This document shows positions 39,579 through 50,692 of a stretch of 64,000 bases of DNA, piece after piece. Origin of the DNA: Sphaerulina vaccinii (taxonomy: Eukaryota; Ascomycota; Dothideomycetes; Mycosphaerellales; Mycosphaerellaceae); NCBI GenBank assembly GCA_022570795.1, contig JAKUDP010000002.1, positions 372,001 through 436,000 of the forward strand. Reading direction: 5' to 3'. Within the stretch, counting starts at the first letter, position 1, and the number at the start of each line of letters is the position of its first letter. The translations under genes and the position numbers were made by a program. The notes beneath the pieces were generated by a model that saw only the letters and a program-made list of their open reading frames with translations, made no database searches and was not told where the DNA came from.

Positions 39579-40851
39579 ATGCACTTCAAGACAGCAGCCT
39601 TCGCTGCTTTGCTGGCGACCCAAGCAGCAGCTCTGGTATTGCCTCGCGATGATGAAGTCGTCGTTGGCGGTCACGGTGCAGATGGTAAGTCAGCGATTTG
39701 TACAAACACATGGCCTGGATTCGGACCTCTAGCTTACCTGTGTATCTCCAGGGCTTGATGAAGCAGCAGACCTGATCGCCGCCTACGAGGAGTCTGCCCC
39801 TCTGATTCCTGAGCCCGAGGCTGCGCCTATTGGAACTGGCAGCCAATTCCTTCCCGAGGATCTGGAGGCAGTCTCCGAAGCTGCCGTCGCAGACGCAGTC
39901 AGCGGAGGCTTGACAAAGCGAGACGGCCTCTTCAAGCGTGGAACTTGCAAGGCTCAGCCGTCCAAGTACACCTCTGGTCCTGATGTGTCCAAGAAGAGTC
40001 GCGCACAGTGGGAAGCCATTACAACCTGGAAGACTACCGCACTGGGTGCTACGACTCCAAGTGGCTATTTCCAGGTCGCTGACTGGCGAGCACTCAAAGC
40101 CAGTGCCGAGGCTTCACCATATAGAGGCTACATGAGTTTGAGCTCATACGATACAGCATCGTGTGCTGCTAGGTGCAATGACATTGATGGGTGCTCATCC
40201 TTTGTCATTTACTTCGAGCGTAACCCCACCATCAATCTCGACAGGACCGCCTGCCCAACCTCGGATGCTCAGACTTTGATCAAGTGTGCATTCTATGGTC
40301 TCGCCCTAAAGGCATCTCAAGCTACCAACGATGGCCAGTTCACCGGTGGACCAGACCCAAAGGAGTCCAACGGCGATGCCTTCTACACTTCCATCGCTGG
40401 ATCCAATGCATACACCACTACTCCACCTCCACCTTCTTGCTTCACTCCTGAAGATCTCGGCAATGCCACAATCAAGGCCCCCGCAGGTCAGGGATCAACC
40501 TACATGAGCATTCAGACTTTCCCAGGCGTTGGCTACAATCCACAAGCTTGCGCCGATGCTTGCAATCAGAAGTCTCTCGACAACAAGAAGGCTGCGGAGA
40601 AGAAGAACGGATTTGGTGCAGATTACCGCAAGTGTCGATTCTTTGACGCTTACATCGCGTACAAGAACGATGCCTCACCACTCTTCACTTGCACATACTA
40701 CACCACTCCCTTTGGCAAGAGCGCTGCGACCAACATCGAACAATATAACAGTGCCGGCGACCGCTTCAGCCACGGTTCCAGTGTTGGATACACTTTGGAT
40801 GAGACGTGTGGCCTCGAGACTCGCAAGTCAGAGAAGTTCGCTGCTATGTAG
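39579..40851 (+). CDS. Secreted Cys-containing protein with two PAN/apple-like units
   Basis: Exons 39579-39684 and 39752-40851, 401 codons plus stop; 67-nt intron. Signal peptide MHFKTAAFAALLATQAAA. A propeptide-like acidic segment runs to Lys-Arg sites (GLTKRDGLFKRG, about residues 85-97), likely Kex2 cleavage points. The mature part holds two related units, each with the pattern SYDTASCAARCNDIDGCSSF / NPQACADACNQK and a later Cys-Phe/Tyr-Tyr-G, as in PAN/apple-like folds of fungal secreted proteins. A Pro/Thr linker (TTTPPPPS) separates them. The role is unknown; a wall- or glycan-binding function is possible. The TATA box lies upstream. Confidence 0.8.
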
Positions 40852-41794
40852 ATTGTCATCAGAAGAATGTTCTAGGAGATTTGGTGATGTTTGCAGAAAT
40901 GGCTTTCGCGTTTGCATTGGAGGGGGCATTGTGTGGTATGATAAAATCAAGATCCGGTCCTTATGATGATATAATGAGATGTAGACTGTATTGAACGAGT
41001 TGACGTACTTTCATCCTCGGGCTATTCGCTTCTTGTCCCAGTCATCTTTTCCAAGCTCCAACGCCTTCTTCGATTCAAAGCTTCCGAATCTGATAGTGAG
41101 GTGCTGAATCGGCATTGGGATGTAATCTGCTTCCATGCGGACATCCCGTCTTTCACCTTCTCCGCATCTTCCGTGCTGGGCGAAGTTCACAGGCTCCGCG
41201 GCATGCATAGGTCAAGATCGTTGCCACTAGAGTTTTGACGCTACTGCTCTGTTTCAGTCAGCCACGATTCGACTCTATGTCAACGTCCGCAGAAGTTCAG
41301 CGCTACGACGTCCACCAGGCCCGATATGGATGACTTCGGGCTGGGCAACATGTTACAATGACAGCTGCAAGCGACTTCAGCTCAGTTTCAACACGCCTCC
41401 ATGAACCATATGCGTTCCGCCAGCACGACTCCGCTCGCATCTCTGGTTCAGATTTGCTCTAGCACGTAGACCGCAAGGGCAGACGGCAGGTTCTGCGCAC
41501 TCCATACTCAGAACAGGAAGGCGAGACATGAGTTCTGAGTCGAAACCGCCATGCCATACGTAACGGTACGTCGCTATTTGCTCGACGAGTTGTAAGCCTA
41601 GCATTCGGCGGCACATTGAGGCTTTTAGTTCATACTTTACATCGGGTAGTGCAACGTGAAGGCAGTCGATGGAGAGCTGAGCTGTCTTGGGAGGATCTGG
41701 CTGCCTTTCGCGTTGGCAAGACGCCCACAAGTATCGAAGTTGTCCCTACCTGCCGCCGCAGTTTGACCCAAAGAACTTCTCGCAACTGGTCGCC
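40852..41794. other. Intergenic with weak minus-strand ORFs
   Basis: About 940 bases between two plus-strand secreted-protein genes. One 65-aa minus ORF is listed separately; another (41377-41730) has no support. The leader of the next gene lies just before 41795. Confidence 0.4.
41011..41208 (-). CDS. Possible 65-aa protein, unknown
   Basis: A short frame whose second half (PMPIQHLTIRFGSFESKKAL) reads like a folded protein. No paralogue, domain or splice context supports it. Low confidence. Confidence 0.2.
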   Translation of the reverse strand: MHAAEPVNFAQHGRCGEGERRDVRMEADYIPMPIQHLTIRFGSFESKKALELGKDDWDKKRIARG

Positions 41795-42709
41795 ATGTTC
41801 AAGTCCTTCGTCCAGCTGACATTGGGTCTGACCCTTCTCAACTCCTATGGCTTTACACAATTCAGTCGAGGCTGCAACGAGGTCCGTTCTGTGTCCTCCA
41901 TGTCCAACACCAACGATTTGTGTGTACTAACACCTCGAAAGGACAACTGCTTACGTGCCATCTTCGGCACACGACCGACCAACTCCATTCGGCCAGGACC
42001 AACGCCTCGCCGTGAGGACTGCAGCTCTTTCCAAAGCATAACCGTGATACCAGCCGCAACCACGACCACTGTGAACTTCACTCCGGGGGGTCAAGTCAGC
42101 AAGCGTCAAGAAGCAGGTCCAACTACTATCAGGCCAAATAGCATTCCTCCGTACGCGTCGTGTGGCTCTAGCTCCGCTGTCAGGTCATCAAGATACTCCA
42201 GTGCTTGCAGCTGCGGTGGCATTACCCAGACCACTGTTGAGGCTCCAACTCCTACTTCGACTGTTCAGTGCCCTTCGGCTTCACCTACAGTCTGTAATGG
42301 CGTTTGTCGTGGCGACTTCTCGAGTGACAAATTCAACTGCGGTGCTTGTGGTAACAAGTGTGCTACCGGATTATCCTGCATGGATGGCCAATGCTACCAG
42401 CCCAACGCGTGCGAGATAAATGACTTCTGCTCTGGCGGTAGAGGTGATTGCTACTGCTACGACACTACTGAAGGCCGTGGATACTGTGCGACGAATGGTG
42501 GCGCCTGCGGTTCGCGCTGTAACAACAGTGACGACTGTCCTAATACTTCAGTGTGTTTGCCTGACTGCGGCGCTTGCTCGACAGATCAATTTCTGAACTC
42601 ATGCTCCGGTGGTAGCAGTGCCAAGATGCTGTTCATGAGAGGCGTGATGCGGGCAGAGAAGCGTGGATCGAAGTTGCCGTACCACGACGCGGGTAGTGAT
42701 AGCGAGTAG
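41795..42709 (+). CDS. Secreted Cys-rich protein with Stig1-like Cys motif
   Basis: A 304-aa single-exon protein. The frame is open further upstream but its first ATG with a secretion signal is 41795 (MFKSFVQLTLGLTLLNSYGF). A Thr/Pro/Ser-rich first half contains a Lys-Arg site (QVSKRQEAGP). The second half carries about 20 Cys, with CNGVCRGDFSSDKFNCGACG followed by NKCATGLSCMDGQC, the spacing of STIG1-type domains. A second cluster (DFCSGGRGDCYCY...CGSRCNNSDDCPNTSVC) resembles small disulfide-rich domains of fungal extracellular proteins. It ends in a basic tail with a further KR. An extracellular or effector-like role is plausible but not shown. Confidence 0.75.
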   Translation: MFKSFVQLTLGLTLLNSYGFTQFSRGCNEVRSVSSMSNTNDLCVLTPRKDNCLRAIFGTRPTNSIRPGPTPRREDCSSFQSITVIPAATTTTVNFTPGGQVSKRQEAGPTTIRPNSIPPYASCGSSSAVRSSRYSSACSCGGITQTTVEAPTPTSTVQCPSASPTVCNGVCRGDFSSDKFNCGACGNKCATGLSCMDGQCYQPNACEINDFCSGGRGDCYCYDTTEGRGYCATNGGACGSRCNNSDDCPNTSVCLPDCGACSTDQFLNSCSGGSSAKMLFMRGVMRAEKRGSKLPYHDAGSDSE

Positions 42710-45700
42710 AGCAGTGCGAGCGTTCGACAAATTACCGAGTGTTCTCATGTAGTACATACAGTGTTGAATTGGTCGCAGATTGTGCTCAAGGCGCCCAGGG
42801 TGCAGGTTGGATGACACTCACTACAGCTTGAGGTTCGATCAGGGCACATCTCGAGGATCCGCAGAGCTTGCAACGAGATCTTGCAACGAGGTCCATGAAT
42901 CAAGAACGTCTCAGCTATGCCTTCACTTTGGCTCAAGTCTCCTTTCTGACGCAACATGGTCGTTTCCATTCATGCTCGCGGTCCAACTGCATGGAAGCAT
43001 GCCGATCGCTGTCTCCTCTGAAAGCTGTTGGCCGCTCTGAAAGTGATATCGGAGCGTGCCCATTCCGGAAGCGCTGGCGACCGAAGCCAAATGCCCAACA
43101 AGTCCGTCGCTCACCAGATCTGGCCTACTTTGGGAGTGACTCGAGGATCTTGAGCTATTCGCGTCGAGCTGCGTTCTTCATGAGTGTGGCTGGTCCAGGT
43201 CGAGAACGTGGAAATGCGCTGAAAAGCCAGCTCGGTATAGCCACGAAGCTGGGCAGACAGGATCGAGTCGTACGCTGAGCCAGTAGGAAGAGGCCCCCTC
43301 GGAGTGTGTTGGCGCCGCACGCACGATAAGCAAGGAATGCCATAACAGACACATGCCTGATATGGGAAATGGACGAAACAGCCGAGACAACTATGCCTAT
43401 TATGATAGTGGAGCAGTCCGCATCTGTCAACCCCGGTGGCGCATATAGTAGCCGAGACCTGGAAACCAACCACGAAGGACTCCGAGCAAGAAAAAAACTT
43501 GGCTCTTTTGACTCGCGAGGGCGCATGACATGTGGTTAAACTAGTTTTCGTAGTTCGCTTGGCAGACTTGGCGTGCATATGCAGGTCATCATCTGTGGCG
43601 CTTCCCATATAGCTTGTAAGCCACAAGCTCGCCTACTTCTTGGCGTGAGCATAGTCGAGGGTTGTGCAACCGAGTCGGGCCAAGACTATGATATGAGGCT
43701 TCATACGAGCGCGATTAGGCGTTGTAAATGCTCGGACGCCAGTGGATGTTCGCAGAACACGGCTTCACCGACCAATACTGAATGATAAAGTTGTGCTGGG
43801 CTGATCCAATGCTGATCTCGAAGAGCCAGGCGTCCAGAAGTGCGACATCCGAACGAAGATATTGCACCGAGCAATGCTAGGCGACCACTCGCTTGTCTGG
43901 GAGCTGGGCTTTCACGCCTGCTTCGGAGGTAATCGCGGTAGCAAGTGTGGCTGTCCTGCGTGCATATGCCTTCCCGGTGAGTGGTCACACGTGGCCGCCT
44001 GAGACACGGAACAGCTAGCAGTGTCTCAACAGAACTTTGCAGCATTGAATGAGGTAGAGTATCCAGTCAACGCACGCTAGTCTTTGCTCCAGTGTATGCC
44101 TGCTGAACAACATTGTTCATGCTGCCTAGACGAGCGGTGCTGCCAAGAGAGTCTCATGGCGATCGAGCTGACTTGAGGGCATGTTCGCGCCTGGCTTATA
44201 GTGTACTAGAAGCATTGCTGGCTTAGCCAGTCTCCTGCATGGTGGACGCCGTCTCGTGTGACTTGTAGTACACCTGTCATTCCGAGCGTTACACTTGCTC
44301 GTTCTGGCTGACAACTTCACTCTTCCCACCAAGTTGTGATGGCATGTGGCTCAGAGTATCGATAGTGCATCACAACTCGGCTGCTGCACAACTCGGCTGC
44401 TGCTCGACTGTCGCTTGTATCGCGAGAAGGTCCCGTCGACCCAAGCCTTGGAGGCACTCGACCGCTTCAGCAGGCGTGTTCTCGAAAGTCGGGAGCACCG
44501 AGACACTGCACGCACCCAGTAGTGGCCGTCGATCGTTGGCGAATGTCGAGGCGTGATGAGTGCTTAACGTTCAAGCAAGTCCGAATTCTGATGTCGGACA
44601 AGCAAGATAGAGGCAGCTTAGCGAGACATCCAGGAACAGACCTTGCATCTTCGTGCTATAGCAACATGGTACCATTGCTCGCATAGATCGCTCAACAAGG
44701 CATGTGTCAAGCAGATGGCGTTGCGGATGAGGTCGTGTAGTTCTTGGCCGGCTGATATGGATCCATCTCGAAGTCGGTCACTCCGAGACATGTCGAACAC
44801 CCGTTAGTGGCCGTCGATGAGCAGCGAGTGTCGTTGACTGATGGCCTTTTGATCTCCAGATATACACCGACTGCGCATCTGATCATGCCAATGTCTCCAT
44901 GGTAGCTTTCTCTATTAACCACTACCTTAGCCATGCAGGTTCCAGAGGCTGGTGGAGAGCCACAGTAGCATGGCGCCACTATTCGCTTGTCGCGCTGGAA
45001 GAAGTACATACACTTGGCTGCAGGTGTTGCAAAGTGGAGTGTAAGTCGTCTTGGCCATGTCATCTAGGCTCTTCACATCTATTCCTCCAGTTCGGTGACG
45101 CCGAACACCTGAAGACATCCATTAGCTCCCGCAAACATTCAGCGAATGTGCTAAGGACATGGCTGTATGAAGTCCGAAAGAGCGTGGAGGCTGGTTCTGG
45201 ACATATGCACCATGCATATCGTGCATCTGGAGACTGCCTCAATCCTGGACTGGAGGGTATTCTTGCATGTCGATTGAAACCTCTGTGTATGCAGACTAAT
45301 GGCTGTACTGCAGCATGCAGCGGTCAATAAAGCATGCCAAACCCATTCGAGGCTCTGATCAACCTGTATTTGGAGGTCAAAGTCATCCAACGCTAGCCAG
45401 CACTTCTTGTAGCTCAATCTGACATCCTGGGAAGCAAAAGTTCCGTGTTGGGGCACCTCTCGACTCCTAGCGGAGTGCTTTCTCCAGACTCCGCGGGAAC
45501 TCTTGCGTTTTGGTAGCCATCTGCAGGTGTCGCTTTGGTCATCCTACAATTGGAAGACCTGCAGCTCTGTCAATGGTACGTCATCCATGGGTCCTGAAGT
45601 GTAGGTTTATAAGCATTGTGTTTGCCTCTGGTCTGGAGTGGCGTCTGACACACGAGGACGTTCTCATAGTGCATCTTCCGAGGGGAGGGATCCATAGTGA

Positions 45701-46085
45701 TGGTAAAGCTTTAAGGCTACGAGCACATCGCCGGCGACGTGCTCATCTGCGGTGTTGCGACAGAATGACACCCAGGAGTAGTAAGATCTGCTGTCGAGCT
45801 AAAGCTCAGCGGGAAGGACGTAGGATCGGGGTATTGCCAGAGTATCTTTCTCCCGACATGAGTATCACATGGGAAGATACCCCAGATAGATTGGTGATAA
45901 CTGGACTGAGATGTGTGAAGCGCATGAGAGATTGGACGCGATTCTCGTCCTGACGTGTCGTGTCCAAACCCGGAGAAACCTTGTCCCGAGACCGAGGGGA
46001 CGAAAGTGGGGAGCGGAGCGGAGCATAGCAACGCCTCTTTAGGCATCAACAACAGCATCATTGTGTAACAATCATCAACATCATC
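42710..46085. other. 3.4-kb gene-poor region
   Basis: The largest stretch without a gene I can support. Many short ORFs occur on both strands (longest minus 43111-43626, plus 45510-45953), all lacking domains, splice logic or consistent codon bias. Two short related segments, near 44516 and 44801, share ACCC(A)GTTAGTGGCCGTCG-like sequence, hinting at an old dispersed repeat. The peptidase promoter lies at the right end, with a CATCATCATCA leader. Confidence 0.45.
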
Positions 46086-47872
46086 ATGTCGTACGAAAAG
46101 GTGCAGCTAAACGAGCGCGAAGACCCTGCTGAGGTCGCACCAGAGCGACCTCTCGCATGGCATCGTCGCCTCGTTGCCGTGGTACTCGTGGCCATACTCT
46201 TGTTCAGCTGGAGTCCATCTCTACCAACATGGCACAAGTGCGAGCACAGCAACAAGTATGCTGGCGAGAAGATCTCATGGGAGAAAATTGGCGAGATCGA
46301 AGGCCGAACGCTGGAGCAGAGCAGACTTGATGTGCCAATGGATCACTTCAACGCCACCAATTCTGGGAACAAGACTTTCAATCTGCATTTGATTCGACTT
46401 CGAGGGAAGGAGGGAAGCGATAATTTGCTTTTGAATCCTGGTGGTGAGTATCCATTGCTCCAGACTTGACTAGCGATTTGTCCTGATGACAGAGTACAGG
46501 TCCTGGTGGCAGCGGCTTCGAATTCGTCTACCGCAGAGGCAAACAATTATCCGAAATAGTCGGCGATGGCTACCACTTGCTATCTTTCGATCCTCGCGGT
46601 ATCAATGGCTCTACACCAGAAGCTCTTTGCTACCCCTCTCCAGAAGCTCGAAAAGAGTTATCCTACGTGCGAGACCAAGAACTCATCCACGACAGTCCAG
46701 AGACTTTTGCTTGGACGCAGAACTACGTTCGAGCTTGTTTGGAGACTATGGATGAGCATGGAGCTTATATCAATACGCCTCAGACTGCTGCTGATATGAA
46801 TAGCATTTTGGATGCTGTTGGTCAACAAGATATGGCTTATTGGGGTTTTAGCTATGGTACGATTTTGGGACAGACTTATGCTCAGCTTTTTCCGGAGAGG
46901 TCGAGGAGGGTGATTATTGATGGGGTTGCTAATAATTTTGTTTGGTATGGTGATTGGTTTGATGGAGAACAATTCGAGAATACTGAAGATGTTTTGGAGG
47001 GGTTCTTTGATGAGTGCATTAAAGCTGGAAAGAACTGTTCGCTTTCCGATCATGCTGAGACTAAGGAGGAGCTGCATGATGTTATCTTTGACCTTCTGGA
47101 TGAGATCAAGGAGCAGCCTATCAGCGTTTATCTCAACAACTCGAACTATGGCCTTCTGGACTACGGGAGCCTCATGTACGGCGGCATCTTCCCAATCTTG
47201 TACAGACCTGCGAGCTGGTACTCCCTGGCCGAGAACTTGGCCAAGCTCCTTGACGGCAACGCTACAGCTGCGTGGCTTGCATACGCTCAGAACGGCGGCT
47301 TCGGCGTGGAAGGTGATGCGAACAGCGTCGTGGTCCACAATGATGGACTTACGGGCGCTGCTTCTGGTCTAGCAGCGACGCGAAAAGGCTTACTCAAGCA
47401 AGTCATTCCGCTTGCGAACTTGAGCCTCTTCTCACCCACCGAATTTGGCGACTACTACATCCGTCAACAATGGACCATCCCAAAAACTCACAACTTCACC
47501 CAGAAACACGAAGTCGAGACTGCCCATCCATTGCTCATCCTCTCAACATCCTACGATCCAATCTGCCCTCTCATCTCCGCCAAATCTGCATTCGGAGCTT
47601 TCAAGGACTCTGGACTGGTCGAAGTCAAAGGTTATGGACATTGCTCTGTGGCTGTGACATCTACTTGTCTGGTAAGGCATGTGCGAGCTTTCTTGTATAA
47701 TGGTACGGTGCCCGATGGACATGTGACTTGTGATGTTGATGGACCTTACTTTGTGAAGCCGGAAGCAAATGAGGGGAAGATTGTGGCGAAGATGAGTTTT
47801 GAGGATCCTGAGGATGAGAAGATTCATCTTGCGCAGATGGAGTTGGCGAGGGATTGGCAGTATTATCATTAA
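46086..47872 (+). CDS. Membrane-anchored S33 peptidase (TAP-like alpha/beta hydrolase)
   Basis: Exons 46086-46443 and 46500-47872, 576 codons plus stop; the 56-nt intron splits the oxyanion motif NPGGPGGSGFEF. A membrane anchor (LVAVVLVAILLFSW) follows a short charged N-terminus, so the catalytic part should face the lumen or outside. Catalytic residues: nucleophile Ser in GFSYGTILGQ, Asp in LSTSYDPICP and His in GYGHC. The C-terminal TAP-like domain with the final YNGTVPDGHVTCDVDG block is typical for fungal relatives of tripeptidyl aminopeptidases and proline iminopeptidases. N-glycosylation sites (NATN, NCSL, NLSL) are present. Substrate unknown. Confidence 0.9.
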
Positions 47873-48494
47873 GGTGGTAATGAGGGAGGTTGTCTGGTCT
47901 GGGACCAGTGGCTGGGTGTGATATGTTCGGCTTGATGTGATCTGTCGAAAGGTACATAGAACTCTTGTATCGAAGGTCTGAACATATCATTTGAGAGTCA
48001 CAGCACAGAGTACTTGCAGCAAAGACCATGATCTTGATCGAGTCGCACCTCGCACCGGAAGATCAAGGCAGTCTAAAATGGGAGGTTACACAATTCTTCA
48101 AACATCGGCATTTCCAGGAAATCGACAATTCAGACTTTTCGCGATAACACACTGCAGATTTCTGCAATCAATCCTCAACTTCTCAAACATTGATATAGTA
48201 TCTGAAAGTATGGAATGGCTTCATCAGATTGTCAGTGTCCACTCCTCAGCGTCGTCCCACAAGTTTATCACAACCCTAAGCTAACTCCCAACCTCAGCAG
48301 GATCGAGTGACTTCCTCAAGTCTAGAGAAAGGAATAGTACGAAGAAGCAGGAAATAGTGCCCTTTTTGAGCTATGAAGCCACTTTTCTATCGGATGTTAA
48401 AGCTGTATCTGACACACAAGCCAACGCAGAAAGATACGAAAGATATATGCGATAATCGTAGTACACAAGCAGCAGAAGAGATCAACTCTCTACT
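47873..48494. other. Intergenic
   Basis: About 620 bases between convergent genes. ORFs at 47991-48284 and 48373-48615 (plus) are unsupported. Confidence 0.4.
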
Positions 48495-49031
48495 TCACCA
48501 AGCTGCGCGTTCCATAACGTCTCGAACTGATGGCGACCTTCTTGGCCTTGAGAGGAGCCTTTCGAACTTTCCAGTCTTGGTGACTCCGAATGGCGCGACC
48601 ATAGCGGTGGGATGAACGAGCAAGCTAAAGATCAACCCATTCTTGACAGCACAGCAGCAATCGCTGATATTCTGGCGACAGATTGGGCAAGTGTCCGAAG
48701 GGACGGCCCAAAACGAAGCCTGGAGAATGTTGCGGCCGTTCTTGACGGCACAGCAGCAGTCGCTGATGTTCTGTCTGCAGATCGGGCAAGTGTCTGAGGC
48801 CATGCGGTTCTTGACTGCGCAGCAGCAATCGCTGATGTTTTGGCGACAGATCGGACAGGTGTCGGATCACACCATGGCTAGGAGGGCTAAGACGAGCTCG
48901 CGGCCGTTCTTGACGGCGCAGCAGCAGTCACTGATGCTTTGGCGGCAGATTGGGCAGGTGTCGGAGCCCATTTTGACTGCACAAGAGCAGTCGCTGATGT
49001 TTTGCTTGCAAGTGGCGCAGATGTCGGACAT
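48495..49031 (-). pseudogene. Tandem CxxC..CxC repeat gene interrupted by an in-frame TGA
   Basis: Starting at the ATG at 49031 (MSDICATCKQNISDC) the frame encodes five copies of a 20-22-residue unit, consensus SDTCPICRQNISDCCCAVKN, at roughly 49031-48967, 48965-48900, 48866-48804, 48797-48732 and 48698-48636. Each unit has a CxxC pair followed 6 residues later by a run DCxC, suggesting metal binding. Between units 2 and 3 an in-frame TGA lies at 48867-48869, so the first product would be only 54 aa (two units); a second ATG at 48803 could start the last two. Outside the units the spacers differ (RELVLALLAM, RNILQASFWAV). The C-terminus is basic. It may be a live 54-aa gene, a spliced gene (a GTGTGA..CAAG segment would remove unit 3) or a decaying one. 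Family unknown. Confidence 0.55.
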
Positions 49032-49749
49032 GTTGATAGTTCTTGAGAGGGTTCCTTGCTGGGTAGTTGTTTCGTCGCGGGTTGGTTTCAGAGAGAAGCA
49101 GATGGTCTCTAGGACATTGATGGGTGTCTTATGCCAGAAGATTTCATGTCAAGACCGACCAGAGAGAGAGATTGCTTCACACATCTTTGTCCATCTTACG
49201 AGCACCACCGAGAGCTGGCCAGCAGCAGATTAACGCATCGCGCATCAACAGATTCGAAAAGGCCTCGAGTTCCTTTCGTCCTCATACCCGAATCTCCCGG
49301 AGATGCCGCACGTGGCAAACAAAGAAGTGTGTGAAATATTCCATTTCATGACAATGGATAAACGTGGCGAGATGCTTTGTGGTAAGATCGAAGTATCGCT
49401 TCCTTTGTGCTGTGATCTTGCGCGCAAATGATCGATCATGCTTCAATGACACGAGGGAGGCAGATTGGCATCACTCCGAGGCTTGGAAAAGCTATGCCAG
49501 CGTATGCTATCTGCGTTTGGATGTTCCGTTTCTTCCATGTCACGGAGAGCCGCGTGATTCAAGTCAAGTTTAGGGCTAGGCTCCTGCATTTCCGGTACCT
49601 TTGTCTGGCCGTATCTTGGCTGGCTTCTGGAAGATCTGTAGAGTGCCTTCCTTCCAGCACACTGACCTGATGCAGTAAAAGTACTCCGAGTGGCATGCTT
49701 GGAGGGCATGAAAGATGCCGGTATGCCTGGCTCGAGACGAAGAGTGAAG
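49032..49749. other. Intergenic
   Basis: About 720 bases between two minus-strand genes. ORFs on either strand are short and featureless. Confidence 0.4.
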
Positions 49750-50256
49750 TCAGAGCCCAGCTCCATCAAGCATACTCCCTCCAGGCATTCTCACATAACT
49801 GGTTATCGCCCAGTGACCGTTCTTGCAGGTATATCGAATTATCATCACGGCAGTAGTCGTTATGCCGGGGTGGATCCCTTTCCGCTCATATGTCGCGAAT
49901 GTCTCCGCTTTCGTGATCTTCTTCAGATCGCCACATGCATCGCCATCATCAAGTGCCGTGACCATATCGACTATTATCGAGTCATACTCCGGGTACGCTT
50001 CGCAGAGCATCTTGCCCATGTACCACCCTTCTGCCACATTGAACTGCTGTCCAGATGCTTCGTCTGCAAACATGAATCTGGGGAGTGGTTCCTTGAAGGT
50101 CAATCCATCTAGGTAGCTAAAGTCTCTGTTCCGTAGCTTCTCATTGTCTGTGATAGCCAAGGTTTCAAGATGAGCTATGATAGTCTCTCTGGTGTCCAGC
50201 TTCGGCTGTTCCATGTTCGTGGTCTCCTGAGGAGAGTCGTGAGGCGAATTACTCAT
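49750..50256 (-). CDS. Hypothetical 168-aa protein, possibly NTF2/SnoaL-like fold
   Basis: A single-exon frame from MSNSPHDSPQETTNMEQ. After a disordered start, residues 20-160 have an alpha+beta look: a helix pair (TRETIIAHLETLAITDNEKL), a strand-rich middle (YDSIIVDMVTALDDGDAC) and paired strands at the end (TTAVMIIRYTCKNGHWAITSYVRMPGG). This order resembles the SnoaL/NTF2-like fold, but the likeness is weak. No signal peptide. Confidence 0.6.
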   Translation of the reverse strand: MSNSPHDSPQETTNMEQPKLDTRETIIAHLETLAITDNEKLRNRDFSYLDGLTFKEPLPRFMFADEASGQQFNVAEGWYMGKMLCEAYPEYDSIIVDMVTALDDGDACGDLKKITKAETFATYERKGIHPGITTTAVMIIRYTCKNGHWAITSYVRMPGGSMLDGAGL

Positions 50257-50692
50257 GGTGCAGTTAGCAAGATGGCAGTGTGCAGGTTACGGTTCTTCAA
50301 TGATGCTCGACCGGTGAAGTGACTGCTAAGAGCGCTAGGCAACTCCCTTTCCCATTTCTAGGTAAGATCCGCAGTATGCATGCTGAGATTACTCATTGAA
50401 GGCGATGAAGTTGTGCGATCATGGCGGAGGCGCCCATTGGCAGGGCAGAGGTAGACTTCCACTCTGCCAGAGCAGTCGTTGATAGAACCGATAGGATATG
50501 CCTCTGGAGGTTGTTGATGTTTATGCTATGGGAAGACAAAGAGGGTGAGGTGTGAGATGTAACCTTGATGGACCGGAAGTCACGCTACAGTAACGCGTGA
50601 GGCAGTCGCGTCTCGAGTCTCCTGGAGACCTTCAAACGCGTCCACCACTTTCCATCTGCTCTCGACATGCACACATCACCGCCCACCACACG
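50257..50692. other. Intergenic, divergent promoters
   Basis: About 435 bases between divergent genes. Nothing beyond presumed promoters. Confidence 0.4.

Noticed and set aside
43111..43626. 171-aa minus-strand ORF in the gene-poor region
   Set aside because: No domain, signal peptide, paralogue or splice support; composition looks random.
45510..45953. 147-aa plus-strand ORF
   Set aside because: No recognisable features; likely chance.
46658..47338. 226-aa minus-strand ORF
   Set aside because: Antisense of the S33 peptidase catalytic domain.
48643..49233. Plus-strand ORF with LTAQQQSL repeats
   Set aside because: It is the reverse of the CxxC repeats; the Cys spacing on the minus strand is the conserved signal.
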